This document shows positions 10,541 through 21,400 of a DNA stretch of 64,000 nt, piece after piece. Within the stretch, counting starts at the first letter, position 1. Every line of letters begins with the position of its first letter. The translations under genes were made by a program, and so were the position numbers. Under the pieces are notes generated by a model. That model did no database searches, was not told where the DNA came from, and worked only from the letters and a program-made list of their open reading frames with translations. The DNA is from Pomacea canaliculata. Lineage: Eukaryota > Mollusca > Gastropoda > Architaenioglossa > Ampullariidae. Location: assembly GCF_003073045.1 (NCBI RefSeq), contig NC_037590.1, forward strand, positions 24,764,449-24,828,448. Direction: 5' to 3'.

Positions 10541-13500
10541 ATCGTCTGCCAGCAGCCCAGGGATATTATTAGTTCGTGATGCAAGTAAGAAGCAGAAACA
10601 AAAACTGTCGTCTGCTGAAATTAACTTTGTAAGCAGATTTTTTACCTTCTTGGCGTAGACAGGCATTTTAATTTTATGTCCCTCCTTAAATTCCTCAAAA
10701 GTGCATACAAAAAAAATATAAAAAACTGTAAACTATACAAGAGTGCAAACGTGGCCGACATAGGCTTATTTCACAAACCTTATATGATTACTCGAGATTG
10801 TTAAATAAACTAGACCAAACTTGAAAACGTACTTTTCGCAATGAGCTGTTTGACGTTTCTGTCTAATGATGATGGCGATGACTATTGTGAAGTTAATTTG
10901 TGCATGTGTACAGCACAATATCCTTGCCAACAGGTAAGCTTGTTGGACTGAAGCAGTCAGAATGCCTACTAACCCAGGACGAGCAGCTACCTTCTCCCAG
11001 TCCGTCCAGCTGTCGAGAAATTGTACATTGAGTCCACAGAGGGTCGGGGAAAGGTAAAGCATCGAGAAAGAAAGGAGATGTGCACCAACAAAGCAGTCTG
11101 GGATGGTATAAATTGTGTTCTTTACCATATTCCTCCCAAAACGACCTAAAACAAGGACGACTTGTATTTACTTGTCAGTTAAGCATCGAGACGTGTTCTT
11201 TATTTGTTTTTTCTCCTGGAAATGTTCTGGAGCTGGTTCACGATCAGCAGTACTTTAGGACAAGCCTGACAGTCACATCGGAGGCCATCTGAGTATGTGT
11301 AGCTGGGTTGAGAAAGATGGATTACTTTATTAAGTGTCACCATTTCACCACTGGAGCCGCTTCTCACAGACATTGCTATAATACTGATTCGCTTTAAATG
11401 TTTGTTGGGTCCAAAGAAAAACATTTGCAACAGTTGTTTCTGAAGGCAAAATCTCGAAGAGACTCTTAGATGTAAATCATGAAAATATATTGACAGACTG
11501 TCAAGCACAAATGGCAGCAACATTACTTCTAGCCATTCTCCAAGTCAAAATCGTCGGGGATTGGGGAGTGTGCAAGGTTTGACCCTAGTGTTCTTTGCCA
11601 TTACAGTAACTTTCTTTAAGACTGTTCATAAGCTGCTTAGGAACGTTAACAAATGTGGTGGTTGTGTTTAGTGTAAAATGTTAAGGTCGCGAAACTGAAA
11701 CCACTAGTTTGGACCTTCAGCAGACATCTGAGTCGCGAAATTCTACCTAGAGCTTTATTGGAACAACTTTGCTACTCATCACCTTTAACCAAAGGGACTT
11801 TTTAAAATAAAAACATAAAATTGGAGTACATTTCGCTGTTCCACGTTCATTGGTATCCTCGTAACATTTAATTGGAAATAGATTTATTGTTTTTGTTTAT
11901 TTGTTCGCTAGATGCCAACTGTCTGATGCACATAGAATTCCACATTGGATGATATGACCGATACACAAGTATTCAACAACACAAAATCCCGCAACACTAG
12001 GATTCACACACACACACACACACACACACATCAATAACAAGAGCGTAAGAACGAAGAGTGGGAAGGAGGACTCGTCACAAAGACAGACACGCTTACCGAC
12101 ATGGCCGATATAATGTCGAGGACTGTTCCCGTTGCTGTTCTCGTTCAGAACACTTTTAAAACATGTCGACTTTCATGCACAAACAAAAGCGCTGTTTTAA
12201 CATGATATCCAGAAATATTAACTCCTCTATTGTTCTTGTTCATGATGTCTTAATGTTTGTGGTTATTATGTCTCAAGATCTGCTTCAGTTTCTGATGTCT
12301 GGAACTGATTCACACTTGAAGGATAAAGTTTTGAAGAAGGAATAAGGTAATGACTTGTTCCTTGAAGATGGTTAACTTGACATTTAAGACTCCAACACAG
12401 GATATTCTATACACGGATATGTGTAGTCTTGTAGACACATGCATTTCACTGTGTACCTATAACGAGCACGCCTCTAATGCCAAGTCCACTCAGTTCACTG
12501 CCATTAAAGAGTCTGACCTGTGGCACACAGTTCAATCAATACCCCGGGTGGGTGGGATGAAAAGGTGCGAGCCAAGCGTGAGAACTCGTCACGCGATAAA
12601 GTAGCCAGTTACCCCGTTACAATGTCTGAGGGGAATACGCAATGGTGATTTAAAGATTTTGTGTCCTGGGATTACAAGACCCACGAGCATTAATCCTTGA
12701 GGCAGAACGAGTGATCGGATCTGCTCACCTCTATATCACTGCCTGGAGATCGACTCTACACACCTATCACCGTGGAGAGCTGTACATTTTATTTCAAAGT
12801 ACGAAATTCACCTGAACTAAACTGAATTCAGGGATCACTATTGGCAACAAAATAAGGATACAGAGTAATCCTTTAAAATCGTTTCTTCATTGCTGTTTTT
12901 ATCATTACTTAAGGGGAAGAAAAAAAACCAAAGAAGCCAAACTTCCATTAATAGGGAGAGAAAACCCAGGCAGACTATAGAAAAGAGAAGAGAAGGTTTC
13001 ATCTGGCGTTGACTCAGACGCCGTTGCGCTGTGTGAAGGCGATAATGGACGACAAGAGAAAGCCGGCCAGAGCCTGCCGACATGAGACAAGATTTATTTA
13101 AAACGTAAGGAAATGGCAGCAGCCGAAGAAAAAGTCGTGCCAAGACCGTAGGAAGACGAACTTATCACCAGTAAACACCCTCGTCTTAGACTTGAGCTCC
13201 TTCTACCACCACTGCTCACGTTTTGAATTAAGAAGGAGGGGAAAAAAAGCTAAAATAGGGGCTTGAAGGTTTGCAAGATCCTGAACATGATGTACGGAGC
13301 CCTGTCGTCAAACGGGAAATGAAGACAGCTGTGAAGCTACATTAAGTTCGACTGCTCCAAGGATTGAACGAACAATCGAGTCTTTGATAAGATGGCCATC
13401 GGGCTTATGTCATGTGAAGCGGTGAAAAAAAATGGTATGCTGAACGAAAATTACTATTTGAAATCAATTTCTTTTAAATTTTAGCAATTCTTTCGACAAT

Positions 13501-15399
13501 TATTTGTTGTGCCACCTCGTGAATCGCGCTTTAACACGCTGCAGTTGTCAGGTAGAACCATTTGGATCTCTAAATATGTGTTTCGTGTTGTTCTGTTTGA
13601 CAGCCCAGCAGGGACCACGTGATTGTTACAAGGTGCACATATTCAAGTAGGCATTGCACGTATTACTGTATGCAAATAGTGTATGCATGTACGGATGTAT
13701 GTACGTATGTATAATGTATGTAAGTATGCATGTTTGTATACAAACATCCTAAGCGTGTGTCACTTTCTGAAGTCATGGCGTCGAGGGCTATATATATATA
13801 TGCGCAATAATTGAATTATAGACGCAATTGCTAAATTATATTTGCAGTGCGCTTGCTACTCGTCGGCTATTAATATTCACCAGCATACTCCTTGATCACA
13901 GGGTTTTGTGACAGAAACTAGAGGTTCTAGGTAAAACCAGCTTGCGAGACCTTCATCTCTTTGTACTTGTCTGGCCCCCTCTGAGCTCCTCTGGTTGTAT
14001 ACCCACAGCATCTGACCTGACTGATAGCGGCTGCCTACAGACGTACCGACTAAGCAAGATCTCAAGATGGGTACCCGAGTCCATAGAGGGATGGTTAACA
14101 GTAAAGCAGCAAGATGAAGAGGAGAAAATCAAATATTTCTTACACCAAAAAGCTGTCCCCCAAGAAAAGTGCTCTTTTCCCCCAACGGCCAATAAAAGGT
14201 TAGGGGATGGCCTTTAACCTTTCGTTTACTTTTTACCCTGCGACCATAGACAGACATCGATCATCCTTACCCCACATTTCCTCGAAGAATACAAATCACC
14301 TTTTCCTGTTTTTTATTTATCATCTCATATAGACACAATCCAAAAGGTTAACGAGCTAATAATAAGTAATTATACTTTTGTTTCGTTGACAGTCGGCAGC
14401 AGGGGGTTAAATTAAAGGTACAGAACATAAAGAAATTCCAATAATTAAGGTAGAGATCCTGTAACATTTAACGTGAAAACCTGCTGGTCGTTAAATATTA
14501 TTTTTGTGGTGCGTGTCAGCAGAGATTTTTATTAACTTAATTATCTGTCGGTGGATTTCTAGATTTACGTGTAGACCTATAAAAAAATACCTTTAATGAC
14601 ACATGAGAACTCCTTCCTGGAGATGATCATGTCAACGAAAAATAAACGGAAGATAATCGTCAACAAGAATTATAAATGGAATTATAAGAACGATTTCCTA
14701 GCTGTTGTTTTCGTGTGGTGTCATATGTCATCGGGGATCCATAAAGGTCACGTGACACGCCGCAACATCAAGACCGCCTTGCGATGGACTGCTCAACGCA
14801 TCTGTCTGACACATTCAAAGGTTAGGGGAGGGCTAAAGCATCAGACAGACAGCGGAATACGATTTGGGTGTGATAACTGAAGCTGCTTGGGAAAGACTTC
14901 AGTCCAGAGCCGACATTGAGCCAGCGTCTGCAAACTGAGGCTGCCAGCCAGACATTGTTAGTGTAGGAGTCCTTAGTAATCTAATACTTCAACAGTACTG
15001 GCTGTCAAAAAGATGGTGTTAGTATAGGGCTAACTTTTCATTTAATATTTTTTCAGTAGTGGGTGTGATTGTTGCTGTTACGTGACCACTGCTCATCGAG
15101 TTTTTATTGAAAGAACTGCCTGACGATCCTCCAGATGAATGTATGTACGTATATATATCTGTTCCTTGAGCTTCATCGTCATCAACTGAAAGTCTTAATT
15201 CTGATTTACAGACCCGCCCAGTCGCTTGCGACCCATGGGAGGGAAGTGCATTAACAAAAACAAGTAGAGACATGGACACAATACGAAGGACGGAAAGAGA
15301 AACAACTATGCAGACAAATAATAAAAGACAAATATAGAAGACTCAAAGAAGAATCAAAGAACAAACAAAAAGGATGGAGTGTGTCGTAAATCTGTAGAG
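10541..15399. other. Intergenic; no gene seen
   Basis: Contains a (CA)13 run at 12005-12030, a degenerate GTAT tract at 13676-13745 ending in a 16-base perfect palindrome (tgtttgtatacaaaca) at about 13731-13746, and an octamer-like ATGCAAAT at 13670-13677. Open frames such as 13942-14217 and 15019-15279 have neither splice signals nor a recognisable domain. Confidence 0.35.
12005..12030. repeat. CA dinucleotide microsatellite
   Basis: Thirteen perfect CA units. Confidence 0.9.
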
Positions 15400-15625
15400 C
15401 TGCAGAGAAAGACGAGCAGCTGACTACTCAATTGACTATAATCACAACTATTGACGGCAATGTTGATTGGTGTACGAAGTAATGCTCGTTGAACAGATGT
15501 GTTTTTAGTGCACTTTTAAATGATTTGATGGTGAGTAGAGGGCGGATATGGAAGGGAAGAAAGTCCCATTGTTTTGCAGCATAGTAATTTAAAATCCGGT
15601 GACATTAGCTATTTTTTCTGACTGA
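15400..15625 (+). repeat. Dispersed repeat, copy B (partner at 4469-4696)
   Basis: Same order of blocks and same orientation as copy A, including AAAGACGAGCAGCTGACTAC, ATGTGTTTTTAGTGCACTTT and CATTGTTTTGCAGCATAGTA. The two copies are too diverged to be a recent duplication. Confidence 0.5.
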
Positions 15626-16053
15626 ATTATAAATACATTCTGCTCAAACCAGTTATATATATCTTTCTGGTTGAGGATGCTAGTATAAAAATGTGATACT
15701 CTGCGAGTTTATCACAGTAACTTGTGAGGCATGTTTTATTGGTGTTGTTTTTGCCAACTTGAAATAATAACACAATTCAAGTGTTAATCCTCTATTACTT
15801 CTTCTGTCTTTCTGCAGTGAAACTCTCTCGTTAAGAATGGTCTAACATTAGCTGCAGCTGTGGCGACACAGCAATCCTGATAGATAGAAAGATGGAAACA
15901 GGGAGAGTGAGATGGCACAGACAGGCAGACAAACACAAGGGAGGGAGAATAAGTGAAGAGTTGAAGAAACAAAAGAATGAAGTGGAAGAAGGATACAGTA
16001 GAAGAAAGAGACTAAAGCAGAGGAGGGGGAGAAGGAGAGGGAAGAGAATAAAA

Positions 16054-16210
16054 CACACACATGCACACACACACTCTCTCTAACACAAACACACATTCAC
16101 GCAGGCACAAACATTCTCTCTCACATACACATTCAAACACACACCCATTCACATAAACATACTGATAAACGCGCGTGCGCGCACACACACACACACTCTT
16201 TCTCTCTCTT
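16054..16210. repeat. Complex CA-rich microsatellite
   Basis: Interrupted CA repeat with CACT and CGCG interruptions. It explains the overlapping V/C-rich and T/H-rich open frames on both strands here. Confidence 0.85.
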
Positions 16211-16536
16211 ACATAACCATGTGCACAGTATAAAATCTGAAAAAAAGGCCTGTTGTCAGATAAAATCTATATTGATTGTAAAATCCTCCACAGTTTTGAC
16301 TGTACAGACATTGCTTGTGTGACACCTGTAATTTGCCTCAAAGAATCCTACAGAAGTACAAGCCTCAAGAAAGTAAAATCTATAGTTGCACTTTTACACC
16401 AGGAATAGTTAGAAATCAGCTCATAATGAACTGTGTTTCATAAAGTAAAAATATGTTTTTGCGACTAAAAATTTAAATTGTAACTTAATTCTCTTACAGC
16501 AGTTTTAATCATGTTCTTGTTAAGGTAAATTTTCAT

Positions 16537-17441
16537 TCAGAATGCCCTTGTAACAGCTTTTGCAGCATCTGCACACAGTGGATCTAGTTCTCCATCTCCA
16601 CCTTGCCAAAACATACATTAACCTTTAAGATCTAAGCAAAAACTAAACATAAAACCTATAACTTTTTTTTTTTCAAGATGAAAATGTCAATTTAATTCCT
16701 CACAAATGTTACTGAAATGCTCTCATCAAATTACTAGTCACAAAATGTCAACTTTAAGGGACTTGTAAGTAAAAGCTTCTCACTATAGTCTATCTCACTA
16801 TAATCTTTTTTGTGAAAGATGAGAATGTCAGTTTAATTTCTACCAAATCTTACTGAAGTATAAAGTGTTTCTAAATGAGTATTTTATTAAAACATTTTTT
16901 AATCCAAACTTCTGCTAGGAGAAACGTCATCAAATTACTACTTTCATAATGTCAATTTTAAGGACTTGTAAGTAAAAGCTTCTCACCATATTCCAGGTCA
17001 CGTATATCACACTGGAAAACCAGCTCCCCATTCACCCATAACTCCACTACATTCCTGTCATTAATACAATGCAAGGTTGTGGTATGTCCACCACGTTGAA
17101 GGATCGCTAAAAAAAAACAAAAAAAAAAACCAAACACACATTTGTATATATGCACTGACACATTAGGCCAGTTCCAAAAACACACCAAAAAATCAGGAAC
17201 CCATACAGACTTACACACACATATATATATGCACATGCACACGGGTATGCATTCATGCATGCAATCATAAATGATAAGATTTATAAACACTGGAGATTCC
17301 ACAAAAATATTTTACATGTAAGGAAAATGTGGTAAAAACAATCTTACTTTGAAGACCTTCCAGTCTTGAGGTGCGATGCTCAACAATACCTGCAGCTTCA
17401 TAGGGGCCATAATGAATCTGAACTTTGGCATATTGTGGCAT
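16537..17441 (-). CDS. UPF0728 family protein (C10orf53-like), 3 exons
   Basis: Minus-strand gene with three exons whose phases agree: 17348-17441, 16987-17106 and 16537-16601, giving 92 aa. The first exon reads MPQYAKVQIHYGPYEAAG and ends at a GTAAG donor; the second carries NVVELWVNGELVFQCDIRDL and ends at GTGAGA; the last carries GDGELDPLCADAAKAV and stops at TGA 16537-16539. The order YGPY-x-AAG, NVVEL-x-VN, C-x-I-x-DLE-[YF]-G, LDPLC matches the vertebrate C10orf53/UPF0728 family in length and motif order. The biochemical role of that family is not established. An ATG three codons upstream (17448-17450) is in frame; I prefer 17441 because family members begin with MP. It stands head to head with NFU1 about 1.06 kb away, and transcript ends could overlap. 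Confidence 0.88.
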
Positions 17442-17450
17442 AGTCTTCAT

Positions 17451-18499
17451 ACAACCTTAAATCACATTTTCGGGGTAAGAAACATTTTTCTCAGTTGCAG
17501 TCACTCGACAGAAACAGATGGAGATGAATAGCTTAATTCAAAACTATCATATCTATCATACACTTTTGAAACCAAAGACCCTTTAATGGTTTTCTTTCTT
17601 AATGAAGTTCCCTATTGTCTTTAACATGCGCGCGCGCACACACACACACACTTAATGTATTTTCAGTCTTTCGCAAGGTACGCGGTATATGTGTTGCACT
17701 TGCATAGATTTTCCAAAATAATGGAAATGAGAAATTTCAATAAATTAATTTTTAGTTAGAAAAAATTTTGCGCTGTTCCTATCTCAATTAATTGTTTTTT
17801 GTCTGTTTTATGCATATTTATTTTGTCCCTGCATGTACAATAATATATATGTTAATTAATATAATAATAATTATATAATATTATTATATTCTATATATTA
17901 TTATATAATATTATTATCTAATAATAATTAATTACCTTTTAATTTATTGCTGCTGCTATTTTTCAACTTATAATTAAACTCGCATCAGCTCAAATTCCAA
18001 ATTCATTTAAATACTTTGATATCTTACTTTTTAAGTAAGAATTTAATTAACTGCACAGCTGATGGACTATAGATGTCACTCCAGCAAATCTGAGCTTTAT
18101 ATAAAGCAAGTAATGTATATGAAAAAGTTACAGCCCGGCGATTTTAACCATGCAGATGTACCATTGCAGATTCTTCCAGTCGCTTTTATTTATGCCCATT
18201 GTTGTATAAACTTTTTCAGACACGTATTTATATGTTACGTTATACATTGAATAAATCAAAATAAACAACGATAAATAAGTAGCGAAAACCCACCTCACAA
18301 GCTGTATAGGTGCATACAATAGTCAACAGTTTCTAGAGACGCATGGCAGATCAGCAGTAAAAATGACTGTGCTTGTAAATATTTCTATTCTAGTTAGAAA
18401 TTCATCTTTTCCTTAAATAAATATTTTTGTTTTTAAGTAGTTTTCAAACATCCGCGTTCCGGACGATACTGCTTTTGTACCAGGGAGGGAAGATAGTGA
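17451..18499. promoter_or_regulatory. Divergent intergenic region between the UPF0728 gene and NFU1
   Basis: About 1.05 kb that should hold both promoters because the two start codons face away from each other. It includes a CG/CA run at 17627-17650 and a strongly AT-rich self-complementary tract at 17841-17935. I see no TATA box whose position could be fixed, and no CpG-rich core. Confidence 0.4.
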
Positions 18500-21400
18500 A
18501 TGCACCGATATTCACTGCTGCACAGAAATATGGCATCCCTCAGACTGCTCCGACGACTCTTAAAAGAAACAAATCGAACATACACAATGCACAGGTAGTA
18601 TTTACCATAAACTATATCTTTTATTTCAGTTAAACTCTCTGTGGACAAGAATAACGAATGCTTTTTCTCTGCGATGAAGGCGCTTACAGACGCGATTGCT
18701 AGAGGTCACTTACTAGTTCGCTCTTCAGTCTTTATTAAATGAATCCGAAAAATTATTTTTCTAAAGAATACAACAGAATTGCTGAGGATAGCCATTCAGG
18801 GAGTTTTTGGAGAAGTCTTTGTTATTCACGTATTTGTGATCAGTGGCAACCAATCAGAATTACTTCGTATTTGTAACAAGTTGTATCCTAGCTTTTGATT
18901 TACTCAAGCAAGCTCTTGAATTGAATTAGTCTGTAAAATAGTGTGACAAAAGTAAAACAAGAGTTAAAAAAAACTTAAGTGAAACTATAATTAAATTTAT
19001 AATGATAACACCTGATGTTGCTATGTTCCAGGTGTGCAAGTCTTTGTGCACAGACTTTAACAGGTTTGAGTAATCTCCATATCCAGAATTGTGCAACATT
19101 TAGTCACAGGTATATGGAAAATCTCTGTAAATTAGTTTAAATAAATAAGTCAGTGTGCATAGTTGGTAATTGGTAAATACTGTAGATTTTATCGATCACC
19201 GGTCATTTTGCCCCAGCTATATTGACCCACTGGGTCAAAACATCCCAGCCATGACCATATCACCTTAACACCAAAAGATGAATAGTCCTAGGCCCAAAAG
19301 ACAACTCAGTAACCGATCTTAAAAGTAGATAATAACATCAAATATTACCTACAGAGCCATGCATTGTGTGAGCATTATACATATACAAGCTCAGCTGCCT
19401 ATTTAAAACAGTCATGCAGACAAGTTCAGCCACCACTTTATCAAACATGGCAAGATGAAAATATATCACAATGGTGCATAAACATGATAGCCTCTTTAAA
19501 CAATTTTTTAAAATAAAGCTTTTGTCATTATTCTTTATTCTAAAGGTTCATATAAAGGTATTAAATAATTTTTGCCTTATTTTTCTTTTTGTTTCTATGT
19601 TTCTGCATAAGTGCTATGATATATTTGATCTGTTTCAAGTTGTGTTATTTATCATGAATTTGTATTTTAATTTTTTTTAAACATTGAATCTACAGTGCTG
19701 ATCACTGTTATTATATGCAGAGCTGTTGCCGGTTGGTCATTCATTTAGCTTGTTGCACATCTTACTACAGTAGTATACCAACACCACTGTTGTCCAGTGT
19801 GAACCCTACTTCAAAAGAATCTTGTTGTGTTGTATTTAGAAAGAAATGGATTAATCTGTGTACAGATCTCTCCTCTCTGCACATATCTGTGTTTTTGTGT
19901 GTGTGTGTGTGTGTAGACGAGATTAGGAATACCTGAACAGCATTTTCATTTAATATGAATGTCTTCAGTGGCCAGAGGATATTTGTCACCTCACCTAGAT
20001 CAATCTTTTGCATCTGGGATTTTGGTGTTTGGACGATATGGTCTTTCCTGGGACAGTATGGTCACATCTAGGAGGATTTGCCTGAATTGGGGGGTGATAT
20101 GGCTGGGATGATATAGTCTTGGGGCAATGACTGATCCCCATTTTTTCATGTACTGTCGGATGACTTTGTAAAATTAGAAGTTCTTTTTATATTTGCAGGG
20201 CCACAAGAAAGCTGTTTAAGTCACAAACTATTGGATCCTTACAGATTGCACGAACTATGTTCATTCAAACTCAAGAGACACCTAATCCAAACAGTTTAAA
20301 ATTTTTTCCTGGAAAAGGAGTAAACGTTTTGGACTCTGGGACATATGACTTTCCAAATCCACAGTCAGCATACTGCTCACCATTAGCAAAGTGAGACAAA
20401 TAGAATAAATAATATAATGATCCTTTAATATTTCTGTTCAGTGTTCTTTTAGACTTTTTTTTCTTGGGAGAAAAGAAAGTTTTGGGAATAGGATTTTTCA
20501 AGAGCAAATGACACTTCTGTAATGAATTTAGATTTCTTCTCACTGTCTTTTCTGTAGTTGAAATGTTGCAAGTTCTTTCCCTTCATCAGATGTGAACTGA
20601 TAACAGTTCTGCAATAGCATCCCATTTATGAGGATGATAATGTCATGAAAATTAGGGATCTGTCAGTGGATTGTTTGCTAATTTTCTTGTTTCCTCAAAT
20701 GCAGGATGCTGTTTAGAATCGAGGGAGTTAAAAGTGTTTTCTTCGGAACTGATTACATCACGGTGACAAAGGTGAGACTGCTTTTTTTCTTAAAACCTCT
20801 TGGATTTTTTTTTTTTTTTCATTTTTAGTTTCATTACTTGTGCGTTTATGTGTCAGAAATCAAAGATCTACCTTTTCACTTTTTAAAATTATTGGGACTC
20901 TAAGTTTAGAATCACTTACAGTGCAGTTAGGGCACACCTAGACACAACAGACTTTTTAAAAAAAATACCCTAAAACTCATCTTTTCCTATTCCAGATATA
21001 CTAAACAGATTGAGCCTCTTAGGCATGCATTGACTTTGCATACATGTGTGTGTCTCTGTGGAGTTTGTGATGGACTGTGTGGGGATATGTCATTGTGTAT
21101 AATGTGTGTTTATACATGTGACCATTGTGCATATATATATGTCTATGGCGATAGATATGTCAGCATGTGTGTGTTGTGCATGGCATAGCAAATAATTTCT
21201 AGATAGAATTTGAGACTGTGTCAGAATTCTTGTTATTATTAATGTATAGTGATGATGTAATAACAAATATAAAAACAGAGTGATGATGATGTTGAGTGGC
21301 GGGTGTTGAAGCCGGAGATCTATGCTGTCATCATGGATTTCTTTGCCAGTGGCCTTCCCACCCTGACAGAACAACAGCCTTCTGGTGCCACTGGTTAGTT

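Noticed and set aside
18595..20198. A 32-base exon-like segment at 19032-19063 (ttccag before it, caggtttg after it) that could sit between NFU1 exons 1 and 2
   Set aside because: Exon 1 ends in phase 2 and joins exon 2 perfectly without it; including 32 bases would shift the NFU1 frame.
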